Assembly: GCA_035513055.1 (NCBI GenBank)
Contig: DATKCT010000197.1
Location: forward strand, 1 to 64,000
Direction of reading: 5' to 3'
Length of the DNA: 64,000 nucleotides
Origin: DATKCT01 sp035513055
GTDB lineage: Bacteria > Verrucomicrobiota > Verrucomicrobiia > Verrucomicrobiales > DEV007
A model generated the notes under the pieces. That model worked only from the letters and a program-made list of their open reading frames with translations, was not told the origin of the DNA and made no database searches. Shown here piece by piece: positions 7,590-16,112 of the stretch. Within the stretch, counting starts at the first letter, position 1. Each line of letters starts with the position of its first letter. The position numbers and the translations under genes are program-made.

Positions 7590-9917
7590 ATGCCTCCCTA
7601 CCACCTTCAACGACAACCCATGTCCTGTCGCATCGCATCTTTCCCAATCCTGGTCCTGGCTTTCAGCACCGGCACGGCGCTGGTCCAACCGGCGCCCGCC
7701 GTTTTTCGGCCAGACGTCCTGGAAGCGATGGAGCGGCGCCTCGAAGAGGCCATCGCGGCCAAGCACATCCCGGGCGGCGTCATCTGGCTCGAACACCGCG
7801 CTCAGGTCTGGAGTTTCGTCAGCGGTTCCCGCAGCGTTGATCCCGAGCTCGCGCCCGCCCATCTCGATACCATGTACGATGCCGCTTCTCTGACCAAGAC
7901 CGTCGCCACGGCCCCTTCGATCCTGTGCCTCTACGAGGACGGAAAAGTGGATATCGAGGCCTTCGCCGCCCGCTATTTGCCGCGGCTCGCTGAATACGGA
8001 AAAGGCCGGATCACCGTGCGACACCTCCTCACCCACACCTCCGGCTTGGCGCCGGTGATCCCACGCGACGAACCCTGGCAAGGCGCCGAAGCGGCGCTGG
8101 AAATCGCCTTTCGAAGTCCAGCCCTGACCGAACCCGGCGCAGAGTTTCGCTACAGCGACGTCAATTTCATCCTCCTCGGGGCCATTGTTCAATCCGTCAG
8201 CGGTCTTTCGCTCGATGAGTTTGCCCGGACCCGCATCTTCGAACCGCTGAGCATGGCCGATACGGGGTTCCGCCCCGCGCCCGCATTGTTTTCCCGCGTC
8301 GCTCCAACCACCCGGGAAGCCACCGGCCTGGTTCATGGTCTGGTCCATGATCCCGTGGCTCGACTCATGGACGGCGTAGCAGGACACGCCGGATTGTTCA
8401 CCACGGCCGCCGACTTGGCCCGATTCTGCCGTATGATGCTCGGCCACAATCCCGGACCCGGCCCGGCGCCGCTGCGCCGTGAATCCATCGTCCTGATGAG
8501 CACGGTTCAAACGCCGGATTCCTTCGCCGATCGCCGCGGTCTCGGCTGGGACATGGATTCCGCCTTCTCTTCGCCCCGCGGACGCTACTTCGGCCCGCGC
8601 AGCTACGGGCACACCGGTTGGACGGGGACTTCCGTCTGGATCGATCCAGAGACGGACACATTCCTGATCATCCTCTCAAACCGGAATCACCCCAGTGAAA
8701 AGGGCCGCACCGAGTCTCTGCGCATCGATTTGGCCAATCTTGCCGCTCAAGCCCTGTTGTCTTTCCCGGAAGGATTCCTGCCGCCGGAGCCCGTGCTCGC
8801 CGGCATCGATGTTCTCGCTGCTGATGGGTTTGCGGGATTGATAGGCAAAACCGCCGGCTTGATCACCAATCGCACCGGTAAAGACCGGCGCGGCAATTCC
8901 ACCATCGATCTGTTCCATGCCGCTCCCGGCGTTGAACTCGCCGCTCTCTTCAGCCCCGAACACGGGCTTCGCGGGCTGCGCGAGGAAGCCGTTCCTAACG
9001 AAATCGATGAAGCTACCGGACTCCCCATTCACAGCCTCTACGGAGACCGGAATCGCCCGGCCGCCGAAGACCTGGCTGGCCTCGACGCCCTCGTCTTCGA
9101 CATCCAGGACATCGGCTGCCGTTTCTACACCTACATTTCCACCATGGGCCTGGCCATGGAAGCCGCCGCCGAGCGCGGTCTCGCGTTTTTCGTCCTCGAC
9201 CGTCCCAACCCCATTGGAGGACTCGGCGTCGAGGGTCCCATGCGGCAGGGCGCTCAAAGTTTCACCGCCTTTCACGACATTCCCTTGCGTCACGGAATGA
9301 CTCCCGGCGAACTGGCCCGCATGTTTCGCGAGGAACGCAGTCTCGATCTCGACCTCACCGTCATCCCCCTGCGCCATTGGCATCGCGCTTTCTACCTCGA
9401 CCAAACCGGCCTTCCCTGGGTCGATCCCTCCCCGAACATGCGCAGCCTCGCCGCCGCGGTGCTCTACCCAGGCGTGGGACTCCTCGAGTTCATGAATCTC
9501 TCCGTCGGCCGAGGCACGCCCACCCCCTTTGAACTGGCCGGAGCGCCTTACGTCGACGGTGATTCCCTATCAGAAACACTCAACGCTCTGGCCCTCCCCG
9601 GAATCCGCTTCCATCCCGCGGTCTTCACTCCGGAGTCGAGCAAGTTTGCCGGTCAAACCTGCCGCGGCGTTCGCATCGAACTCACCAACCGCGCCGCCTT
9701 CCGGCCTGTGCCGGCCGGAGTGGCCCTCGCCGCCGCCTTGCATCGCCAGCACCGGGCGCCCCTGAACTTTCCAGAGTTTCGAAAGCTCCTCCAGCATTCC
9801 CTCACCTACGAGGCTGTGGCGCGCCAAGCGCCGCTCCCGGAGATCGAGGCCCTCTGGAACGAAGACGCCGAAGCCTTCCGGAAACGCCGCCTGCCCTATT
9901 TGCTCTACGGGCACTAA
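7590..9917 (+). CDS. Serine hydrolase (beta-lactamase fold) fused to NamZ-type exo-muramidase (DUF1343)
   Basis: Predicted exported cell-wall hydrolase. 775 aa. A signal peptide (MSCRIASFPILVLAF...) starts at the second ATG (7620); no strong ribosome-binding site separates the two starts. Residues about 40-395 are a class C beta-lactamase/penicillin-binding fold with SLTK (Ser100, Lys103), YSDVN near 188 and GHTG near 340, all three active-site motifs intact. Residues about 403-775 match DUF1343/NamZ, exo-beta-N-acetylmuramidases, with GLITNRTG, FSPEHGLRG (about 454-462), DIQDIGCRFYTY and DRPNPIGG. The pair suggests one protein that attacks both a peptide/ester bond and the terminal MurNAc of peptidoglycan fragments, plausibly for wall recycling or scavenging. 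Confidence 0.88.
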   Translation: MPPYHLQRQPMSCRIASFPILVLAFSTGTALVQPAPAVFRPDVLEAMERRLEEAIAAKHIPGGVIWLEHRAQVWSFVSGSRSVDPELAPAHLDTMYDAASLTKTVATAPSILCLYEDGKVDIEAFAARYLPRLAEYGKGRITVRHLLTHTSGLAPVIPRDEPWQGAEAALEIAFRSPALTEPGAEFRYSDVNFILLGAIVQSVSGLSLDEFARTRIFEPLSMADTGFRPAPALFSRVAPTTREATGLVHGLVHDPVARLMDGVAGHAGLFTTAADLARFCRMMLGHNPGPGPAPLRRESIVLMSTVQTPDSFADRRGLGWDMDSAFSSPRGRYFGPRSYGHTGWTGTSVWIDPETDTFLIILSNRNHPSEKGRTESLRIDLANLAAQALLSFPEGFLPPEPVLAGIDVLAADGFAGLIGKTAGLITNRTGKDRRGNSTIDLFHAAPGVELAALFSPEHGLRGLREEAVPNEIDEATGLPIHSLYGDRNRPAAEDLAGLDALVFDIQDIGCRFYTYISTMGLAMEAAAERGLAFFVLDRPNPIGGLGVEGPMRQGAQSFTAFHDIPLRHGMTPGELARMFREERSLDLDLTVIPLRHWHRAFYLDQTGLPWVDPSPNMRSLAAAVLYPGVGLLEFMNLSVGRGTPTPFELAGAPYVDGDSLSETLNALALPGIRFHPAVFTPESSKFAGQTCRGVRIELTNRAAFRPVPAGVALAAALHRQHRAPLNFPEFRKLLQHSLTYEAVARQAPLPEIEALWNEDAEAFRKRRLPYLLYGH

Positions 9918-9927
9918 TAGCACGAAT

Positions 9928-9944
9928 CGGCATGAGAAATGCCG
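9928..9944. repeat. Hairpin repeat, possible bidirectional terminator
   Basis: Perfect 6-bp stem 9928-9933/9939-9944 around a 5-nt GAGAA loop, between two convergent genes (stops at 9917 and 9993). The same stem sequence with the complementary loop recurs at 18446-18470, and in both places GGCGCTGCG follows within about 40 bases. It may act as a terminator for both flanking genes, although no T-tract is present. Confidence 0.45.
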
Positions 9945-9992
9945 GCTAACTGTTTTGCTTCGAGGTTCGGCGGCGCTGCGCGCGATCCGATT

Positions 9993-11150
9993 TCACGTGA
10001 TCGACGCAGCGGAGGCAGCAAGAAGTTCCAACTCCATGATATGGAACGTTCTCCCCATGAGCCCAGGATGCGTCAATTGCTGGAACTGGCGCAGCCATTT
10101 CTCGCGCCCAGGCGCCGGTTCACCGCCCCCAGCTTCCCACGCCAGCAACCGAGCGCGGGCCAAGCCGATCAGAAAATGTTCTTGCGATTCCGAGCAACGC
10201 ACCTGGAATCCGCATTCTTCAGCCGCCGCGGCCAGAGCTGTGAAATCCACGTGCGCGGTGATGTCCTGCCGTCCGGCCCTGATGAGTGGATCGTCGTGCC
10301 GGACATGCCCGTGCCGGCATTGGAGAGTGCCCCGCGTTCGGCCAGGATCATAGAAGTCCCCGGCGGAGAGTCCATAATCCAAAATGAGCAGAACTCCGCT
10401 TTTCATCCAACGTGCGACCTCGTGCAGCCAGAGCCGCGCGGCCGGACGGACCTCCGTGCGATAGCCTTCGGGGTATCGCTGGGCCGGAATGCGAGCCACT
10501 TCCTGAGCCACTTCCGGCGATGACAGCTTGCCCGAAAGCCAAGCGAATCCCGGGCCGGAATCCGCCGCGGTCACATAGAGTTCCCGCCACTCCTGACCCT
10601 GCCGGATCACCAAGTGAACCGGCAGCGCGTCAACGAGTTCGTTGGCAAACACATACGCGGAAGCGCCCGTTTGCGGAAGTTCCATTAAACGGGCGGCGCT
10701 GTGGACCTCCACCGGCGGGTGCAAAGAGGCGCAACGCCGCGCTAAGCGCTTCCGTGCTACGTCCGACACCTCAACCGCGCCCCAGTGAAGGCCCTCGCGA
10801 ACGATCGTGCGGCTCTTCATTTCCCGGAGTCTGCCCGCCAAGTCCGCCAGCAACCGTCCTTCTCCCGCGCCGAGTTCCACCACATCCCATGGGGCGGGCT
10901 CTCCTAGCCTGGACCAAGTCGCGGCGAGGTGCTCGGCGAGCAGATCTCCGAAGCAGCGTCCTACGGATACGCTTGTGAAGAAATCTCCTTCCCGCCCGGG
11001 TTCGCGGGCCCGGACCATGTAGTAGCCGGAATCTGGAGCGTAGAGAACATGCTCCATGAATGCCGCGAAAGTGAGCGGTCCACGCCGGGCGACGCGCTCC
11101 CGAAGGTCCGCCAAGAGGGCCGGGTCATGTCCATCGGAAAGCGTCGCCAT
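9993..11150 (-). CDS. SAM-dependent methyltransferase, MidA/NDUFAF7 family
   Basis: 385 aa protein of the COG1565 (DUF185) family. In mitochondria its relative NDUFAF7 methylates an arginine of complex I; bacterial substrates are mostly unknown. Seen: the family N-terminus PLTFAAFMEHVLYAPDSGYY, the SAM-binding strand VVELGAGEGRLLADL, ANELVDALPVH, and the DYG motif in LLILDYGLSAGDFY. The ATG at 11150 was preferred to an in-frame TTG nine codons upstream. Convergent with the NamZ fusion gene and divergent from the PBP gene. Confidence 0.85.
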   Translation of the reverse strand: MATLSDGHDPALLADLRERVARRGPLTFAAFMEHVLYAPDSGYYMVRAREPGREGDFFTSVSVGRCFGDLLAEHLAATWSRLGEPAPWDVVELGAGEGRLLADLAGRLREMKSRTIVREGLHWGAVEVSDVARKRLARRCASLHPPVEVHSAARLMELPQTGASAYVFANELVDALPVHLVIRQGQEWRELYVTAADSGPGFAWLSGKLSSPEVAQEVARIPAQRYPEGYRTEVRPAARLWLHEVARWMKSGVLLILDYGLSAGDFYDPGRTRGTLQCRHGHVRHDDPLIRAGRQDITAHVDFTALAAAAEECGFQVRCSESQEHFLIGLARARLLAWEAGGGEPAPGREKWLRQFQQLTHPGLMGRTFHIMELELLAASAASIT

Positions 11151-11271
11151 AGCGCTTTCAAGGCCGCGACCCGGCAAGATTTGTCAAGATGCACGAACGA
11201 TGTAGTGTGCCCGGCGGCCCCCATCGAGGGCGGTTCAAAACTCGATTTCTTCTTCCCCAGCCCACGACAGG

Positions 11272-13761
11272 ATGGAAAAAGCCTACACCTGGAATCGCGT
11301 CCGGCGCAAAGCTCCACGGCGGAAACCGGATTCCGGCTGGAAATCCCGCGCGGGCCGCTTTAAGGCGATCCTGCTGACGCTGGTGGTCCTGGCTGTGGCC
11401 GGATTGGTCGCGATCCCCATCACCCTCGCTCCCTTCAAACGGACGGCGGAGACATTCGACCTCAGAGAGATCGCCCGCCTCGAGGAAGCGAGCATCATTT
11501 ACGATCGCTACGATCAGGACATCAACCGGATTTTTGTCGAGAACCGCCTTCCGATTAAGCTCGAAGAGGTCCCGGAACATCTCGTCCGCGCTCTCATCGC
11601 CGTCGAGGATTCCCGCTTTTACCGGCACAACGGCGTCGACTTTGTGGGGATTATCCGGGCCGTGCTGCTCAACCTCCAAGCCCGGCGGGTGACTCAAGGC
11701 GCCAGCACGATCACCCAGCAACTGGCGCGGCAAAGCTTTGAACTCAAGGAACATTCGATCCAACGCAAACTCGTCGAGGCGTTTCTCGCCCGCCGCATCG
11801 AGGACCACTATTCCAAGGATGAAATCCTTGAGCACTATCTCAACCGAATCTTTTTCGGGCACGAGTTTTTCGGGGTCCAAGCCGCGGCCATCGCCTATTT
11901 CGGCAAGCCGGTTAGCGAGTTGGATCTGGCCGAATCCGCGATGCTCTGTGGTCTGATCAAGAGTCCGAACAATATCTCACCGCTCCGGAATCCGGACCGG
12001 GCCAAACGGGAGCGCAACTATGTCTTGGACCGGATGCAGGAGGAGGGAATGATCGATCAAGCCGAATGCCGGCGCATTCAGGCCGAGCCGGTCCGGATCA
12101 ATCCTCAGCCCCTCTCTCCGCGCTCCTCTTATGTCTACGACCTGATCCGGCAGCAGGTTTTTGCCTTGATCGGGTCGGAGCGGGCCCGTGCTGGCGGCTT
12201 CCGCATCTACACCACGGTGGACGACGACCTTCAAAGCGTCGCTCAAGACTCCCTGCGGCGTCAATTGGGCAAAGTGGAGGAGCACCCCGGCTTCAATCAC
12301 ATCACCTACACCCAATACGCGGCGCAAAGAAAGGCGGCGCTCGAATCCGGCGCCCAGCCTGAGCTTCCGTCCTACCTTCAGGGCGCGGCGTTGGCGGTGG
12401 AAAATCAAACCGGCGCCATCCTGGCCCTCGTCGGCGGCCGCGATTTTGTGCACAGCCAGTACAACCGCGCCCTCCAGGCCCGCCGGCCTCCCGGGACGGC
12501 TTTCACGCCATTCGTCTTCGCCACGGCCTTTGAGAGGGGCTTCTACCCGGGCACTCTGCTGCGGGACGACTTCATCGACAACACTCAGGTCATGATCGGG
12601 GCGGAAGCCGGAATCCTCGGCGAGTGGGGCAGCGAGACAGCGGACGCCCGCTTTCTAGGCAACATCCCCGCGCGCCAAGCGCTCGTTTTGTCCAAGAACG
12701 CCGCCACGGTCCGGCTGGGCTTTCAAGTCGGGGTCCCGGCCGTGGCCGAAGTGGCGAAACGCGCCGGGATCGATTCGGACCTGGGAGAATACCCAAAGAT
12801 GTTCTTGGGCGAAAGCGAGGTCTCCATGGCCGAGTTATGCAAAGCCTACACCGTCTTTCCGAACGGGGGCAGCCGCCCTACGGACCTTCACATCATCAAC
12901 CGCATCGAGACCAAAGATGGCCTTGCCATCTATCAGGTGCCCCCGCGAATGGTGCAGCACGTCGAGGCCCTTGATGTCTTCGCCTCGTTTCAAACTCACT
13001 CTTGTCTCCATGAAGCCCTCCGGTCCGGAACCGGGAAACCGGCTTGGGATATGGGTTTGCAGGACATACCGGACCTCGCCGGCAAGACTGGGACGTCCTA
13101 CGAATTCAAAGACGCCTGGTTTGCGGGTTACGACAGCCGCGTCACCTGCGCGGTGTGGATGGGTTTCGATCAGCCCAAGAGCATCTACCGGGGAGCGTTC
13201 AGCACGCAAACCGCTCTCCCGGTTTGGATTGACATCATGAACGCCAGCCGGGAACGATTCCCGGCGGCGGCTCTCCAAGTGCCTAACCAGCTCAAAGCGG
13301 TCGAGATCTGCACCGTGTCGGGCCAGGTCGCCACTGACGCCTGCTACGAAAAGCGCGCTCCTTCCCCGCAGGATCCCACGCCGCGTTATGTGCGGACCAC
13401 TTATGTGGAATACGTCCGGCGCGGCACCGCCTTGGCAGGATCCTGCGCCACGCACGGGAGCGAGTGGGGATCTGATCTGCTCAATCCCCTTCAGGCGGGG
13501 ATGGTCGCCGCGGAAGGCGGCATCATTCCCAACACGACTCCCCCCATCTACGTCCAGGCCGAATCGATTCTCGGGGCCGATCCCTATCAGTCTGTGACGC
13601 CGCCTTCGCCCCGGGCCGAAATCGCCAAGGTGGATGGAGAGGACGATGCTCCTATCGAAGTCAAAGGAGTAAAGCCGCGCATTGTGTTTCCCACTGGCAT
13701 CGGGGACGATTCCAACTCGCGCCTTGCCATACCCCCGCCGCCTCCTCTTGAACTCGAGTAA
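11272..13761 (+). CDS. Class A penicillin-binding protein with altered transpeptidase SxxK motif
   Basis: Inner-membrane bifunctional-type murein synthase. 829 aa: cytoplasmic basic tail, one TM helix at about 32-53, glycosyltransferase-51 domain with the catalytic EDSRFYRHNGVD (Glu112) and QGASTITQQLAR (about 142-153), then a transpeptidase domain. The transpeptidase retains SKN (474-476) and KTGT (605-608). Where class A PBPs have PGSxFKP, it reads PGTAFTPF, so both the nucleophilic Ser (now Thr409) and the general-base Lys (now Thr412) are replaced. The codons ACG GCT TTC ACG are clear at 12496-12507. It may work as a glycosyltransferase only. First gene of a plus-strand run with tolC. Confidence 0.9.
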   Translation: MEKAYTWNRVRRKAPRRKPDSGWKSRAGRFKAILLTLVVLAVAGLVAIPITLAPFKRTAETFDLREIARLEEASIIYDRYDQDINRIFVENRLPIKLEEVPEHLVRALIAVEDSRFYRHNGVDFVGIIRAVLLNLQARRVTQGASTITQQLARQSFELKEHSIQRKLVEAFLARRIEDHYSKDEILEHYLNRIFFGHEFFGVQAAAIAYFGKPVSELDLAESAMLCGLIKSPNNISPLRNPDRAKRERNYVLDRMQEEGMIDQAECRRIQAEPVRINPQPLSPRSSYVYDLIRQQVFALIGSERARAGGFRIYTTVDDDLQSVAQDSLRRQLGKVEEHPGFNHITYTQYAAQRKAALESGAQPELPSYLQGAALAVENQTGAILALVGGRDFVHSQYNRALQARRPPGTAFTPFVFATAFERGFYPGTLLRDDFIDNTQVMIGAEAGILGEWGSETADARFLGNIPARQALVLSKNAATVRLGFQVGVPAVAEVAKRAGIDSDLGEYPKMFLGESEVSMAELCKAYTVFPNGGSRPTDLHIINRIETKDGLAIYQVPPRMVQHVEALDVFASFQTHSCLHEALRSGTGKPAWDMGLQDIPDLAGKTGTSYEFKDAWFAGYDSRVTCAVWMGFDQPKSIYRGAFSTQTALPVWIDIMNASRERFPAAALQVPNQLKAVEICTVSGQVATDACYEKRAPSPQDPTPRYVRTTYVEYVRRGTALAGSCATHGSEWGSDLLNPLQAGMVAAEGGIIPNTTPPIYVQAESILGADPYQSVTPPSPRAEIAKVDGEDDAPIEVKGVKPRIVFPTGIGDDSNSRLAIPPPPPLELE

Positions 13762-13800
13762 CGCATTTCGCGCGTTCGCGAAGCCCCCCATGCCCCATTC

Positions 13801-15327
13801 ATGCGCCTGCTTAGTCCTGTTGTATCCCTCCGTTCTGCGCTGCCTCTCCTGACTATCATCGCTCAGGCGCATTCGCCGGCGGCCGGGCGCCAGAGCTACC
13901 TGGCCATGCCCCAGTCCGTCGAAGCCGCCCTTCAGTACAATCTGGATCTGCGTATCGAGCGACTCGAGATCGCCGCCAGTTTCGCCGGATACGAAGTCGC
14001 CCGGGCTGAGTTTGATCCATCCTTCTTCGCGCAGGGAAACTATCGCGACTCCCGATCCCCTATCGCCTCGAGCACGCTGGAAGGCGCGGCGCGGCCCGAG
14101 TTCAACAACGGAGATCTCTCCCTGGGCATCGACCACCGGCTTCCCACCGGCGCCGATCTCAGTCTCAGCTCCGTCGCTCTGGATCGCCGGGAGACCAACT
14201 CCGAGTTCTCGCTGCTCAATCCTGAATACGCCAGCGCCGTCACTCTTTCCCTGCGCCAACCCCTCCTGAAAAACGCGGGATTCGACGCCAACCTGGCCCC
14301 CTTGCGCATTGCCAAACTCAACATCGCCCAATCCAACCTGGCTCTCCAGGCGCAAGCCCTCGAAGTCATGCGCCAAGCCGAGATCGCCTACTGGTTATGC
14401 GTGACCACGGAGAAAGCCGTTGAAATCCGTCAGCGCAGTGTGCACCTGGCCCGCCGGATCGTCACCGAAGTCACCGAGCGCGCCGCCGTGGATCAAGCCA
14501 CCCGGATCGATCGTTTGGAGGCCGAAGCCGGATTGGTCGAACGTGAAGAACTCCTGCTGGATGCGCGCCGGGAACGGGACAACGCGATCGACCTCCTGTA
14601 TCGCGTCATGGGCACGCTCCTGGACGATGGCGACGCCGTGCAGGATACCCCCGCCTTCGATCCCCTGCCCCTCACCGAACTCGGCCCCCAAGACTCGGAG
14701 GAGAGCTTCGGCCGGGCCCTGAATTACGCTCCCAGTTACCTCCTGCAAAAGAACCGGGAATACGAGCGGGAAATCGTGCTCAAACAAGCCTTGCGCGACC
14801 GCCTTCCCGACTTGGATCTCACCGCCGCATCCGGCATCAGCGGCCGGTCCAGCGATGCCTTCGACAGTCTCAAACGTTCCAGCGACGCGGACGGGCTTTT
14901 CTGGCAGGTAGGGTTTATCTTCCGTATCCCCTGGGGTTCCCGGGCGGAACGCGCCCGCCTCCAACTCGCCCGGATCGATCTGGAACGTGAAAAACTCAGC
15001 ACCACCCGGCTCCGCCAAGATCTCTACGCGGATATCCGGGCCGCCAGCCGTGAAGTGACCTTGTCCGCCCAGCGATTGCGATCCACCGAAGTCTCTCTGG
15101 TCGTCAATCGCGAGAAGTTCGAAGAGCAGATCTTCCGCCGGGAACGCCAGCAGTCCACTATCCGCGACGTTCTCGAGGCGCAGGAGGAAGCGGATGCCGC
15201 GGAGCTGCGACATCTTCAGGCTCGGTTGCAGGCACTGCAAGCAGTCACTCTTCTGGCGCAATTCGAAGGCACCCTGCCCAGCCGCTACCGGATCGCGCTC
15301 GCCTCCTCCAGTCCCTCCTCGGGATAA
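13801..15327 (+). CDS. TolC-family outer-membrane efflux protein
   Basis: Outer-membrane channel component for efflux or type I secretion. 508 aa with a signal peptide ending near AQAHS, and the duplicated OEP layout: a helical half (VEAALQYNLDLRIERLEIAASFAGYEVARAEFDPSF...) with SLRQPLLKNAG strand/loop, then a second helical half (RALNYAPSYLLQKNREYEREIVLKQALRDRLPDL). Overall length and coiled-coil content fit TolC relatives. It is 21 bp upstream of an ABC ATPase gene, suggesting an export system, but no membrane-fusion protein or permease lies beside it. It could also serve the RTX-type protein encoded at the other end of the window (inference). Confidence 0.85.
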   Translation: MRLLSPVVSLRSALPLLTIIAQAHSPAAGRQSYLAMPQSVEAALQYNLDLRIERLEIAASFAGYEVARAEFDPSFFAQGNYRDSRSPIASSTLEGAARPEFNNGDLSLGIDHRLPTGADLSLSSVALDRRETNSEFSLLNPEYASAVTLSLRQPLLKNAGFDANLAPLRIAKLNIAQSNLALQAQALEVMRQAEIAYWLCVTTEKAVEIRQRSVHLARRIVTEVTERAAVDQATRIDRLEAEAGLVEREELLLDARRERDNAIDLLYRVMGTLLDDGDAVQDTPAFDPLPLTELGPQDSEESFGRALNYAPSYLLQKNREYEREIVLKQALRDRLPDLDLTAASGISGRSSDAFDSLKRSSDADGLFWQVGFIFRIPWGSRAERARLQLARIDLEREKLSTTRLRQDLYADIRAASREVTLSAQRLRSTEVSLVVNREKFEEQIFRRERQQSTIRDVLEAQEEADAAELRHLQARLQALQAVTLLAQFEGTLPSRYRIALASSSPSSG

Positions 15328-15347
15328 CCCGGCTTCCGCTTCGTTCC

Positions 15348-16043
15348 ATGGACGTCATTGCCCTCGAACATGTCTATAAAACCTATCGAATCGGCGATTC
15401 GGAAGTCCATGCTCTCGATGATGTGACCGTCGCGATTCAGCCCGGAGATTTCGCCGCGATTGTCGGCCCTTCCGGATCAGGGAAATCTACACTCATGCAT
15501 ATTATGGGTTTCATGGATCAACCCACCTCGGGCGCCATCGTTTTCGAAGGGCGCGATGCTTCGCGCCTGACCCCCGGCGAAAGAGCCCAACTCCGCAGCT
15601 CCCGGATCGGGTTCGTCTTCCAGTCCTTCAATCTCCTTCCCCGCTTGTCGGTGCTCGACAACGTTTTGCTCCCCCTGTTTTACGGAAAACTTCCTCACCG
15701 CAATCCCAAGGCGCGGGGTCGCGAACTTCTCGACCGGGTCGGGCTCTCCGACCGGAGCCGGCACTTGCCGAAAGAACTCTCGGGCGGTCAGCGCCAGCGG
15801 GTCGCCATCGCCCGGGCGCTGGTCAATGATCCCGGCCTCATTCTGGCCGACGAGCCAACCGGCAATCTGGACAGCACCAATGCCGCTCGTATCCTCGAGC
15901 TTTTCCGCGAGCTGCACTCCGAGGGTCGCACTATTGCCCTCGTCACCCACGACGCCCAGGTGGCCGCCGTGGCCCGGCGCCGCATCGAAGTGCATGACGG
16001 AAGAGTTGCCGACGTTCAGCCCGCCGCTGCTGAATGCTCTTGA
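15348..16043 (+). CDS. ABC transporter ATP-binding protein, LolD/MacB type
   Basis: 231 aa stand-alone ATPase of the subfamily that drives MacB, LolCDE and FtsEX-like permeases. Walker A GPSGSGKST at 40-48, Q-loop FQSFNLLPRLSVLDNV, signature LSGGQRQRVAIARAL, Walker B LILADEPTGNLD, switch LVTHD. The DEPTGNLD stretch is characteristic of this group. It follows tolC by 21 bp and precedes a zinc-ribbon membrane protein. No permease gene is present nearby, so its partner must be encoded elsewhere. Confidence 0.88.
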   Translation: MDVIALEHVYKTYRIGDSEVHALDDVTVAIQPGDFAAIVGPSGSGKSTLMHIMGFMDQPTSGAIVFEGRDASRLTPGERAQLRSSRIGFVFQSFNLLPRLSVLDNVLLPLFYGKLPHRNPKARGRELLDRVGLSDRSRHLPKELSGGQRQRVAIARALVNDPGLILADEPTGNLDSTNAARILELFRELHSEGRTIALVTHDAQVAAVARRRIEVHDGRVADVQPAAAECS

Positions 16044-16061
16044 TCCCACTGGGCGCTTTCC

Positions 16062-16091
16062 ACAGAATTCCTTCCGACAGAATTCCTTCCG
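16062..16091 (+). repeat. Perfect 15-bp tandem duplication
   Basis: The unit ACAGAATTCCTTCCG occurs at 16062-16076 and again, identical and adjacent, at 16077-16091. It sits in the 69-bp gap before the zinc-ribbon gene start at 16113. This is probably replication slippage and could alter the leader of that gene. Confidence 0.75.
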
Positions 16092-16112
16092 CTTCCCCCT
16101 CCCCGCCCTCTC

